From: Bacteroidales bacterium
GTDB taxonomy: Bacteria > Bacteroidota > Bacteroidia > Bacteroidales > UBA932
Assembly: GCA_004555145.1 (NCBI GenBank)
Contig: SFJB01000051.1
Span: forward strand, 1-11,262
Length of the DNA: 11,262 nucleotides
Direction: 5' to 3'
In this document: piece by piece, positions 1 to 6,891 of the stretch
How the letters are laid out: every line of letters starts with the position of its first letter
Numbering within the stretch: position 1 is the stretch's first letter
Notes under the pieces: model-generated
What the model saw: only the letters and a program-made list of their open reading frames with translations
Told to the model about the DNA's origin: nothing
Databases searched by the model: none
Made by a program: the position numbers and the translations under genes

Positions 1-1
1 C

Positions 2-1729
2 AAGCTCAGTCCGAAATTGAGAAATATCGCTTACGAGCTCAAGAACAGGTCCGAGACGATGAATGGATATACCCATTTCTTTACCCTTATCTCGGATAAT
101 GAGCTGGTGGTCATTTCCAGGGTGAAGACCGAGCTGGTGACATATCTGGTGACGGGGATACTGATAGCAATAATCCCTTTCCTGATCATGTGCCTGATGT
201 CCTTGAATTGGAGCGACAGGCGCAATTATGGCTGGACCTTCTTCAGGACGCGGATATTGGGCCTTTTGCTCATTTCTCTCATACTCACCCTGGTGGCAAT
301 GGCTTTCGTGAGCATATTCTTCGTGGCTTCCCGCAACGAGACCAATATGCACACTATGATGTCGGAAAAGATCCTCTCCATCTGCAGTATGCTGGAGGCT
401 GAAACGGTGAGCATCAATGAGCCGGCTGATTTCAACTTCCAGCAGTTGCGTCGTCTGATGGAGCAGGTGAGCTCCGACACCAACTCCGACATAAGCCTTT
501 ATACCCCTGACGGAAAGATAATGATGTCCACCACGCCAATGGTATTCGACAGGCAGTTCCTTGGAAACCGTATCAACGGCAAGGCCTACTCCGAGATTGT
601 ATACAGCCACAAGAAGTACCATATTCAGAGGGAATCCTCAGGTCCGGTCAATTTCTACAGCCTGTACGCCCCTCTGATGAGTAGGGAAGGAAATGTTCTG
701 GCTATCATCTGTTCCCCTTACAGCGAAGAGAATTACGACTTTGAGCAGGATGTTGTTACGCACACGATGACAGTGGTGGCAATATTCCTCTTCTTCCTCA
801 TATTCTCCACCTTTATGGTGTCCCGGATCGTAGATAAGCTGTTCGGCCCGCTGGGCGAGATGAGCCGGAAGATGAGCTCCGCCGATCTGGATTCCCTGGA
901 ATATATCAATTACGACAGAAACGACGAGATTACATCCATAGTCCAGGCTTACAACCGTATGGTCACCGAGCTCTCCGAGAGTTCGCGCAAGCTGGCCCAG
1001 GCTGAGAGGGACAAGGCCTGGAGCGGGATGGCAAGGCAGGTGGCGCACGAAATCAAGAACCCGCTCACCCCTATGAAGCTCCAGCTCCAGAGGGTGATCC
1101 GTCTCAAGCAGAAAGGAGACCCTGTATGGCAGGAGAGGTTCGATGAGGCAAGCAAGGTGCTGCTCGACCATATAGACATACTCACGGATACGGCGAACGA
1201 GTTCTCGACCTTTGCGAAGCTCTACACCGAAACCCCTGCTGAAATTGCTCTGGACACTCTCATTCGCGGGGAAATTGCAATGTTCGACAACAGGGACAAT
1301 ATAGAATTCATATATCTCGGATTCGAGGACGTGAAGGTTATGGGCCCTAAGCCTCAGCTCACCCGGGTGTTCGTCAACCTGCTCAATAATGCCGTGCAGG
1401 CCATTGGTGACAGGGAAAACGGCAAAATTGTGGTGTCCCTGCGAAACTCCATTGAGGACGGTTTCTATGACATAGTGTTCGAGGACAACGGTCCGGGCGT
1501 ATCTGAAGAAAATGAGTCCAAACTTTTCTCCCCTAACTTCACCACCAAGAACGGAGGTTCCGGCCTCGGACTTGCAATCAGCCGAAGCATATTGGAACGT
1601 TGTGGGGCAAGGATATCATACCACCGCTCCTACACACTTGGAGGAGCATGCTTCAGCATAAGTTATCCTAAGGAAATGCCGGAGGACTTTACTTCTGACG
1701 GCAGAAAATCTGAACCGGACAACCGTTGA
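2..1729 (+). CDS. Sensor histidine kinase, NtrY-like, 5'-truncated by window edge
   Basis: This is the C-terminal part of a membrane-bound two-component sensor kinase. The frame is open from the first complete codon, so the true start lies upstream; the TTG at 17 is only the first possible start and is unlikely to be real. Numbering residues from that TTG, there are membrane segments at about 42-62 and 80-103 and a presumed periplasmic sensor region at 104-249 that resembles a small Cache/PAS-like fold (weak inference). A further membrane segment lies at 250-269, then a HAMP-like linker (270-320). The kinase core follows: HisKA with the H-box HEIKNPLTP (phospho-acceptor His344), N-box NLLNNAV (about 454-460), G1 DNGPGV (490-495), F-box around NFTT, and G2 GSGLGLAI (514-521). 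The H-box context is typical of NtrY-type kinases, which autophosphorylate and pass phosphate to a response regulator. No regulator gene is visible here, so the stimulus and target are unknown. The 3' end overlaps der on the opposite strand. Confidence 0.93.
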   Translation, partial: KLSPKLRNIAYELKNRSETMNGYTHFFTLISDNELVVISRVKTELVTYLVTGILIAIIPFLIMCLMSLNWSDRRNYGWTFFRTRILGLLLISLILTLVAMAFVSIFFVASRNETNMHTMMSEKILSICSMLEAETVSINEPADFNFQQLRRLMEQVSSDTNSDISLYTPDGKIMMSTTPMVFDRQFLGNRINGKAYSEIVYSHKKYHIQRESSGPVNFYSLYAPLMSREGNVLAIICSPYSEENYDFEQDVVTHTMTVVAIFLFFLIFSTFMVSRIVDKLFGPLGEMSRKMSSADLDSLEYINYDRNDEITSIVQAYNRMVTELSESSRKLAQAERDKAWSGMARQVAHEIKNPLTPMKLQLQRVIRLKQKGDPVWQERFDEASKVLLDHIDILTDTANEFSTFAKLYTETPAEIALDTLIRGEIAMFDNRDNIEFIYLGFEDVKVMGPKPQLTRVFVNLLNNAVQAIGDRENGKIVVSLRNSIEDGFYDIVFEDNGPGVSEENESKLFSPNFTTKNGGSGLGLAISRSILERCGARISYHRSYTLGGACFSISYPKEMPEDFTSDGRKSEPDNR

Positions 1730-2996
1730 GGTTGAAATTCTTTCTGATCTGGTTCTCAAGGAAACGTTTGTACGGCTCCTTGATGTATTGCGGCAGATTG
1801 CAGAAGAAGGCGAAAGCCGGGAACCTTGTCGGAAGCTGGGTGACGTACTTGATCTTTACGTACTTGCCCTTCCAGGCAGGAGGCGGGGTCTCTTCTATGA
1901 CAGGAAGAAGGGCTTCGTTGAGTCTTGCCGTAGGAATCTTCCTGCTGTAGTTGGCATACACTTCGGTAGCTGCGTTGAGCACGTCCTGGATGCGCTGCAT
2001 CTTGAGCACCGAGGTGAATACGATAGGAATGTCGTTGAACGGGGCCAGCCTCGCCTTCAAGGCTTCCGTGTACTCCTTCATGGTGTTGGAATCCTTGATG
2101 AACAGGTCCCACTTGTTCACTACTACCACGCATCCCTTCTTGTTCTTGATGATGAGGTTGTAGATGTTCATATCCTGGGCTTCCATTCCCGTGGTGGCGT
2201 CAATCATCAATATGCAGATGTCGGAATGTTCAATTGCCCTGATGGAGCGCATCACCGAATAGAACTCCAGGTCCTCATGCACCTTGGTTTTCCTGCGTAT
2301 TCCGGCTGTATCTACAAGCATGAACTCGAAGCCGAACTTGTTGTAGTGGGTTTCAATGGCATCTCTTGTTGTGCCGGCGACAGGGGTGACAATGTTCCTC
2401 TCTTCGCCCAGCAGGGCATTGGTGAGGGAGGATTTGCCCACGTTAGGCTTGCCGACGATGGCGATGCGCGGGAGTTCGGCGTATGGATCCGGGCCCTGGT
2501 CTTCCTCCGGAAGCACGGCTACAAGCGCGTCCAGAAGGTCTCCGGTGCCGCTTCCGTTGGCTGCAGAGATACTGTAGATCTCTCCCAGTCCCAGGGAATA
2601 GAACTGGTAAGCGTCGAACATCTTCTCTCCTGAATCCACCTTGTTGACGCAGAGTACCACAGGTTTGCGCGAGCGCCTGAGTATGTCTGCAATCTCGGAG
2701 TCGTAGTCGGTGATTCCGGTGCCCGCCTCGACCATAAACAGTATGGCGTCGGCCTCTTCTATGGCAATCTGCACCTGGGAACGGATGGCGCTTTCGAAGA
2801 CGTCATCTGAATTGGTGGTGTATCCGCCGGTGTCGACTACGGAGAATTCCTTTCCGCACCAGTCGCAACGTCCGTAATGGCGGTCGCGGGTTACTCCCGC
2901 AGTATCATCTACTATTGCCTGCCTCATTCCGACGAGGCGGTTGAACAGGGTTGATTTGCCGACATTAGGCCGGCCGACTATTGCTACCAGACTCAT
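1689..2996 (-). CDS. der: Ribosome biogenesis GTPase Der (EngA)
   Basis: Der is an essential double-GTPase that binds the 50S subunit during late assembly. The 435-residue product fits the family length. GTPase domain 1 shows P-loop GRPNVGKS (8-15), DTGG (55-58) and NKVD (118-121). After an acidic linker, domain 2 shows GKPNVGKS (182-189), DTAG (229-232) and NKWD (294-297). The C-terminal stretch (about 330-435, with PPPAWKGK and the final cysteine-containing strand) is the KH-like RNA-binding domain. I chose the ATG at 2996 because Der proteins begin only a few residues before the first P-loop. An in-frame ATG at 3062 would add 22 residues that merely overlap the upstream gene and do not resemble the family. 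It is the last gene of the engB-prs-small protein-der operon; its first 32 bases overlap the preceding gene, suggesting translational coupling. Its 3' end overlaps the convergent kinase gene by 41 bases. Confidence 0.97.
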   Translation of the reverse strand: MSLVAIVGRPNVGKSTLFNRLVGMRQAIVDDTAGVTRDRHYGRCDWCGKEFSVVDTGGYTTNSDDVFESAIRSQVQIAIEEADAILFMVEAGTGITDYDSEIADILRRSRKPVVLCVNKVDSGEKMFDAYQFYSLGLGEIYSISAANGSGTGDLLDALVAVLPEEDQGPDPYAELPRIAIVGKPNVGKSSLTNALLGEERNIVTPVAGTTRDAIETHYNKFGFEFMLVDTAGIRRKTKVHEDLEFYSVMRSIRAIEHSDICILMIDATTGMEAQDMNIYNLIIKNKKGCVVVVNKWDLFIKDSNTMKEYTEALKARLAPFNDIPIVFTSVLKMQRIQDVLNAATEVYANYSRKIPTARLNEALLPVIEETPPPAWKGKYVKIKYVTQLPTRFPAFAFFCNLPQYIKEPYKRFLENQIRKNFNLNGCPVQIFCRQK

Positions 2997-3216
2997 ATAA
3001 TTTACATTCTTTGCAGGCGTCGCTGTAATCGCCGCTGCAGTGTTTCTTATGCAAGGCGGCATCCTCGTCCTTGTAACAGCGAATGCCGCGCTTCCTCATT
3101 TCCTCGTTGGAACCCACGTCGTAGTGCGGGAAATCCTTTTTCCGCACAAGTATGTTGAAACACAGTCCGAGCACGCACAGGGCGATCAGGGCAAGGGCGA
3201 GGAGAAATACTTTCAT
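2965..3216 (-). CDS. Small membrane-anchored cysteine-containing protein, function unknown
   Basis: This 83-residue protein of unknown function starts at an ATG 4 bases after the prs stop and ends 32 bases inside der. Residues 2-24 are strongly hydrophobic, with Cys14 and Cys19 inside this stretch, followed by a basic RKK. That fits a single N-terminal membrane anchor or uncleaved signal. The remaining ~55 residues are polar and carry four cysteines, Cys47, Cys60, Cys68 and Cys71 (spacing C-x12-C-x7-C-x2-C). These could bind a metal ion or form disulfides, depending on which side of the membrane they face. From memory, Bacteroidota genomes often encode short anchor-plus-cysteine proteins of this kind, annotated only as membrane or secreted protein. 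Tight placement between prs and der argues that it is a real, translated gene. I cannot assign a function. Confidence 0.8.
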   Translation of the reverse strand: MKVFLLALALIALCVLGLCFNILVRKKDFPHYDVGSNEEMRKRGIRCYKDEDAALHKKHCSGDYSDACKECKLYESGSNSRPA

Positions 3217-3220
3217 TTTG

Positions 3221-4192
3221 TCAGAATACGAAGTCGCTGCTTATTGACTCGTAGTTGTAAACTTTGTTGATGATATGTGCAAACACCGCAGTCATCGTCA
3301 CTATCCTGATCTTAGGATCGTTTGCGAGTTCCGGATGCGGCACGGTGTCGGTGATGAACACCTCTTCGAGCACGGAATTGTGTATTCTTTCGAGGGCTTC
3401 ACCTGAGAAGATGCCGTGGGTTGCGCAGGCCCTCACGCTCTTGGCGCCCTTGCTCTTGAGGACTTCAGCTGCCTTGCAAAGCGTGCCGGCAGTGTCAATC
3501 ATATCATCGACGATGATGATGTTCTTGTCCTCCACGTCGCCTATGGCAGTGATGGAGCCCACCACATTGGCTCTTTCCCTGGTCTTGTGGCAGATGATTA
3601 CGGACGCGCCGAGGTCTTTTGCGTAGGCATTTGCCCTCTTGGCTCCGCCCATATCAGGTGCGGCTATGGCCAGGTCTTCGATATTGCGTTCCTTGATGTA
3701 AGGGATGAATACCTTGCTGGCATAGATATGGTCCACAGGAATGTCGAAGAAACCCTGGATCTGGTCGGCGTGCAGGTCGCAGGCCATCACCCTGTCTGCG
3801 CCGGCGGCACGGAGCAGGTTGGCAACCAGTTTGGCTCCGATTGCAACTCTCGGCTTGTCCTTGCGGTCCTGACGGGCCCATCCGAAGTAAGGCATCACTG
3901 CAACGACAGAGTCGGCGGAAGCTCTTTTTGCGGCGTCGATGGTCAGAAGCAGTTCCATAAGATTGTCTGCAGGCGGGATACTCGACTGCAGGATATAGAC
4001 TGAGGCTCCGCGTACGCTCTCAGTGAATTTCGGCTGGAACTCTCCGTCACTGAAAGGGGTGATTTCCAATTCTCCGAGATGCATCTCGGGCTGGTCCGGG
4101 CCCTTGATTTCGTTGAGATGCTCGATGACTTTGACGGCAAAGTCCTTGGATGCGCGGCAAGCGAATAATTCCAGTCTGTGGGAGTGTAACAT
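3221..4192 (-). CDS. prs: Ribose-phosphate pyrophosphokinase (PRPP synthetase)
   Basis: This cytoplasmic enzyme transfers pyrophosphate from ATP to ribose-5-phosphate. The product, PRPP, feeds purine, pyrimidine, NAD, histidine and tryptophan synthesis. The 323-residue length is normal for class I enzymes. Visible signatures are FSDGE (47-51), the ATP-binding flexible region FGWARQDRK (103-111), the metal-binding CDLHADQ stretch (138-144), the catalytic-loop KTRER (203-207, with the usual catalytic Lys203), and the PRPP-binding loop VDDMIDTAGT (228-237). The start at 4192 places LELFACRAS near the N-terminus, as in other family members, and lies 3 bases after the engB stop. It is the second gene of the leftward operon. 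There is no sign of degeneration. Confidence 0.97.
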   Translation of the reverse strand: MLHSHRLELFACRASKDFAVKVIEHLNEIKGPDQPEMHLGELEITPFSDGEFQPKFTESVRGASVYILQSSIPPADNLMELLLTIDAAKRASADSVVAVMPYFGWARQDRKDKPRVAIGAKLVANLLRAAGADRVMACDLHADQIQGFFDIPVDHIYASKVFIPYIKERNIEDLAIAAPDMGGAKRANAYAKDLGASVIICHKTRERANVVGSITAIGDVEDKNIIIVDDMIDTAGTLCKAAEVLKSKGAKSVRACATHGIFSGEALERIHNSVLEEVFITDTVPHPELANDPKIRIVTMTAVFAHIINKVYNYESISSDFVF

Positions 4193-4195
4193 AAA

Positions 4196-4801
4196 TTATT
4201 TTGCATTAAGGTTATTGAGTATCCTGTCTATGTAGGACAATATCTCTTCCTTGCCTGAGCCGGTCTTGGAAGAGGAACAGAGGACTTCAGGCAATTCCTC
4301 CCATTGCTCCAGCAGAGCCCTGGAGTTGCGCTCCAGCCTGGCAGCAAGCACATTGGGCCCCTGCTTCTCGCACTTGGTCATAATGATGCTGAAGGGGATG
4401 CCGTGCTCTCCGAGTTCGTTGATGAAGTCTATGTCTATGTGTCCCATGTCGTGGCGGGAGTCCACCAGAACAAAAAGCATCACAAGATCTTCCGAACTTG
4501 TGATGTAATCCTTTATTATCTCTGCAATCTGTTGCTTCCCATCCCGACCGAGCTTGGCATAACCGTAGCCCGGCAGGTCCACAAGATACCAGCTGTCGTT
4601 GATGAGGAAATGGTTGACAAGCTTGGTCTTGCCAGGTGTGGAGGAGGTCATGGCCAGCTTGTTGTTGCCGCATAACATATTGATAAGCGACGACTTGCCG
4701 ACGTTGGACCGGCCTATGAAAGCAAATTCCGGCAGGCGCCTTTTCGGTCTTCCGGCCGCTCTGGTGCTGCTGCCCGCAAATCTGGCTTCAGAGATCTTCA
4801 T
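4196..4801 (-). CDS. engB: Ribosome biogenesis GTP-binding protein EngB (YihA/YsxC)
   Basis: EngB is a small GTPase needed for 50S subunit assembly. The product is 201 residues from the ATG at 4801, the usual family size. An in-frame ATG at 4846 would add 15 residues but would place the start upstream of the predicted -7 box, so I reject it. Motifs are G1 GRSNVGKS (30-37), the STPGKT switch region containing the G2 threonine (about 54-59), G3 DLPGYG (75-80), a G4-position TKCE (142-145), and G5-like SSSKTG (176-181). In G4 the usual TKxD/NKxD aspartate is a glutamate (codon GAG, complement of 4367-4369). Asp normally contacts the guanine base, so this is a conservative but noteworthy change. 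It is the first gene of the leftward engB-prs-small protein-der operon, with a short 5' leader from the promoter in the divergent spacer. Confidence 0.96.
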   Translation of the reverse strand: MKISEARFAGSSTRAAGRPKRRLPEFAFIGRSNVGKSSLINMLCGNNKLAMTSSTPGKTKLVNHFLINDSWYLVDLPGYGYAKLGRDGKQQIAEIIKDYITSSEDLVMLFVLVDSRHDMGHIDIDFINELGEHGIPFSIIMTKCEKQGPNVLAARLERNSRALLEQWEELPEVLCSSSKTGSGKEEILSYIDRILNNLNAK

Positions 4802-4834
4802 ATACAAGAAATAAATACACCTGTTAATTCTCTG

Positions 4835-4842
4835 CAAATATA
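4835..4842 (-). promoter_or_regulatory. Predicted -7 box of the leftward engB operon promoter
   Basis: Read on the - strand this is TATATTTG, an exact match to the Bacteroidota primary sigma factor -7 consensus TAnnTTTG. Transcription would begin about 5-8 bases further left (around 4828-4830), giving a leader of roughly 28 bases before the engB ATG at 4801. No convincing -33 TTTG element is present at the expected distance of about 19-21 bases, so the promoter may be weak or assisted. Its location, in the only intergenic gap and just ahead of the first gene of a tight operon, supports the call. Confidence 0.55.
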
Positions 4843-4854
4843 GCAAATCTTTGC
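4843..4854. promoter_or_regulatory. Inverted repeat GCAAA-TC-TTTGC between the two -7 boxes; possible operator
   Basis: Two 5-base arms, GCAAA and TTTGC, flank a 2-base centre. The element starts right beside the leftward -7 box and ends 9 bases before the rightward one. Further copies of the same pentamer lie at 4834-4838 (GCAAA) and 4868-4872 (TTTGC), so four related half-sites occupy 39 bases. The arms match the half-site of LacI/PurR-type operators, but the central CG usual in those sites is TC here. It could equally be a by-product of AT-rich promoter sequence rich in TTTG. A repressor bound here would block both promoters. Confidence 0.3.
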
Positions 4855-4863
4855 CATTTTTTG

Positions 4864-4871
4864 TAATTTTG
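4864..4871 (+). promoter_or_regulatory. Predicted -7 box of the rightward glycogen operon promoter
   Basis: TAATTTTG is an exact match to the Bacteroidota -7 consensus TAnnTTTG. Transcription would start near 4876-4879, leaving a leader of about 45 bases before the branching-enzyme ATG at 4922. The -33 region is not clear: the nearest TTTG (4850-4853) is only 10 bases upstream instead of about 20. It is divergent from, and 21 bases apart from, the leftward -7 box. Confidence 0.55.
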
Positions 4872-4878
4872 CAATAGT

Positions 4879-4898
4879 GGAAAAGTCATGGCTTTTCC
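4879..4898. repeat. Near-perfect 20-base palindrome at the start of the glycogen operon transcript
   Basis: The arms GGAAAAG (4879-4885) and CTTTTCC (4892-4898) are perfectly complementary, around a six-base centre TCATGG whose inner CATG is itself palindromic. Nine of ten opposing pairs are Watson-Crick and the tenth is T-G. It lies immediately after the rightward -7 box, over or just past the expected transcription start. It could be a dimeric operator controlling the glycogen genes or, in RNA, a 5' stem-loop protecting the message. It is not followed by a T-run, so it is not an ordinary intrinsic terminator. Confidence 0.45.
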
Positions 4899-4921
4899 GG
4901 TACCTATATTGACCTTGACGT

Positions 4922-6883
4922 ATGAACAAGAGAATTTACCAGACCGATCCCTGGCTTGAGCCGTTTAAGCCGGCGATTGACGCCCGACACGAAAGGATAC
5001 TTGCCGATAAGCGCAAGCTTGCCGGTGAAGGTTCTTTAAGCGCGGCAGTCAACAACCATCTTTACTACCCTCTGCATAAGGAAGGATCCGAATGGGTTCT
5101 GCGCGAATGGGCGCCGAATGCCAGCCGTATCTATCTTATCGGGGAATTCAACAATTGGAAGCGCACCGACAGTTATGCCCTGAAGCCTGTGGGCCAGGGT
5201 AACTGGGAGATCAGGCTGCCGGGAATCTGCCTTCATCACGGAGATTTGTACAAGTTCTGGATAGAGTGGACCGGAGGTGGAGCGGAAAGGCTTCCGGCAT
5301 ATGCGACGAGGGTGGTGCAGGACCCTGAAACGAAGGTTTTCTGTGCCCAGGTCTGGGATCCTGAACCGTACGAGTGGAAACACCGCAATCCGGGCAAGCG
5401 CCCGCATCCTCTGATTTACGAGTGTCACATAGGCATGAGCTCCGAACAGGAGAAAGTGTCCAGCTTCGAGGAGTTCAGGACTGCCGTGCTTCCACGGGTC
5501 AAGGCTTTGGGATACAACGTTCTGCAGATTATGGCGCTGCAGGAGCACCCATACTACGGCTCTTTCGGCTATCAGGTGTCCAATTTCTTCGCCTTGAGCT
5601 CCCGCTTCGGCACGCCCGAAGACTTCAAGCGTCTCGTGGATGATGCCCACGCCCGCGGAATTGCGGTCATTATGGACATAGTCCATTCCCATTCCGTGAT
5701 AAATGAAGCCGAGGGCCTGAGCCGCTTCGATGGCCGGGACGACCTCTATTTCTACAAAGGCCACCAGGGCTACCACCCTGCCTGGGGGTCCCGCTGCTTC
5801 GATTACGGTAAGGACGAGGTAAAGTACTTCCTGCTCTCCAACTGCAAATACTGGATGGAGGAATATCATCTGGACGGCTTCCGTTTCGACGGCGTAACCA
5901 GTATGATCTATTGGGATCACGGCCTGGGCAAGGACTTCGGAAATTATTCCCTCTACTTCGACAACGGGGTGGATGAAAATGCCGTCAGTTACCTCGCTTT
6001 GGCGAATATGCTCATCCACGAACTTAACCCGAATGCCATCACAATAGCGGAAGACGTCAGCGGAATGGCAGGCCTCGCCGCCCCATTCAAGGCCTATGGC
6101 GTGGGCTTCGACTTCAGAATGGCTATGGGAATCGCCGACCACTGGATCAAGTGGATAAAGGAACTCAGGGACGAGGACTGGAGTATGGGCGGAATATGGT
6201 GGGAACTCACCAACAAGCGAGCGGATGAAAAGACCATCTCCTATGCCGAGTGTCACGACCAGGCTCTGGTAGGCGACAAGACCATCATCTTCCGCCTTAT
6301 GGACAAGGAGATGTATTACAGCATGTGCAAATCCTCACAGAACGGAATCGTGGACAGGGGTATAGCCCTGCACAAACTCATACGTCTTGTTACCCTGGCT
6401 ACCTGCGGCGGCGGATATCTGAATTTCATGGGCAATGAATTCGGCCATCCGGAATGGATAGACTTTCCTCGGGAAGGGAATGGCTGGTCGTACAAATATG
6501 CCCGCAGGCAATGGTCTCTCGCCGACAATCCGGAGCTCAGATATGGCGGGCTCCAGGCTTTCGACGCTGCGATGGTGAGATATGTGAAGGCCGAAAGAAT
6601 ATTGAACTTCTCCCCGGAGCAGTTATATGTCGATGAAAAAGCAAAAGTTTTGATATTCAAGCGGGGAAATAGTATCTTTGCATTCAATTTCAGTCCGAAC
6701 GCATCGTATGCGGATTTCCGCTTCCATGCCCCGGACGGAGTTTATGTAATGGCCTTCAACTCAGACGAAGAAAGGTTTGGAGGTTTTTCAAGGCTTCAGC
6801 AGGATGAGAAGCATTTTACCGTTGACGGAGTGCTTTCCCTCTATCTGCCGAGCCGTGTTGCTATTGTATTGAAGAAATTATAA
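4922..6883 (+). CDS. glgB: 1,4-alpha-glucan (glycogen) branching enzyme, GH13, eukaryote-like subtype
   Basis: The enzyme cuts an alpha-1,4-glucan chain and re-attaches the fragment through an alpha-1,6 bond, making glycogen branches in the cytoplasm. The product has 653 residues. After an N-terminal helix region, a CBM48-like beta-sandwich spans about 55-145 (REWAPNASRIYLIGEFNNW). The GH13 barrel then shows YECHIGMSS (166-174), DIVHSH (252-257), DGFRFDGVTSM with nucleophile Asp323, ITIAEDVSG with acid/base Glu377, and AECHDQALVGDK with Asp446 as transition-state stabiliser. FMGNEFGHPEW (502-512) and a C-terminal all-beta domain (about 565-653) complete it. These strings resemble animal and plant branching enzymes (GH13_8) far more than the E. 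coli-type GlgB (GH13_9), which is common in Bacteroidota. It is the first gene of the rightward operon, with divergent promoters upstream. All catalytic residues are present. Confidence 0.96.
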   Translation: MNKRIYQTDPWLEPFKPAIDARHERILADKRKLAGEGSLSAAVNNHLYYPLHKEGSEWVLREWAPNASRIYLIGEFNNWKRTDSYALKPVGQGNWEIRLPGICLHHGDLYKFWIEWTGGGAERLPAYATRVVQDPETKVFCAQVWDPEPYEWKHRNPGKRPHPLIYECHIGMSSEQEKVSSFEEFRTAVLPRVKALGYNVLQIMALQEHPYYGSFGYQVSNFFALSSRFGTPEDFKRLVDDAHARGIAVIMDIVHSHSVINEAEGLSRFDGRDDLYFYKGHQGYHPAWGSRCFDYGKDEVKYFLLSNCKYWMEEYHLDGFRFDGVTSMIYWDHGLGKDFGNYSLYFDNGVDENAVSYLALANMLIHELNPNAITIAEDVSGMAGLAAPFKAYGVGFDFRMAMGIADHWIKWIKELRDEDWSMGGIWWELTNKRADEKTISYAECHDQALVGDKTIIFRLMDKEMYYSMCKSSQNGIVDRGIALHKLIRLVTLATCGGGYLNFMGNEFGHPEWIDFPREGNGWSYKYARRQWSLADNPELRYGGLQAFDAAMVRYVKAERILNFSPEQLYVDEKAKVLIFKRGNSIFAFNFSPNASYADFRFHAPDGVYVMAFNSDEERFGGFSRLQQDEKHFTVDGVLSLYLPSRVAIVLKKL

Positions 6884-6891
6884 TATAGACT

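Noticed and set aside
638..1171. 177-codon open frame on the - strand within the histidine kinase
   Set aside because: Antisense shadow over the conserved HAMP and H-box region; composition is rich in His and Glu runs typical of reversed coding sequence.
1693..1706. TTCTG-ACGG-CAGAA hairpin near the convergent gene ends as a terminator
   Set aside because: The stem is only five pairs and no T-run follows on either strand, so it does not qualify as an intrinsic terminator.
1788..2633. 281-codon open frame on the + strand opposite der
   Set aside because: It lies wholly inside der, whose two GTPase domains are unmistakable, and its product has no coherent domain.
2997..3062. Upstream in-frame ATG for der at 3062
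   Set aside because: It would add 22 residues with no family resemblance, read inside the small upstream gene; the ATG at 2996 gives the standard Der N-terminus.
4802..4846. Upstream in-frame ATG for engB at 4846
   Set aside because: It would start upstream of the predicted -7 box and add 15 residues not seen at EngB N-termini; the ATG at 4801 fits the family.
4850..4871. TTTG at 4850-4853 as the -33 element of the rightward promoter
   Set aside because: It is only 10 bases upstream of the -7 box, about half the distance seen in Bacteroidota promoters.
5036..6256. Long open frame on the - strand (about 406 codons) opposite the branching enzyme
   Set aside because: It mirrors the codon structure of glgB, has no recognisable motif, and the + strand gene has all catalytic residues of its family.
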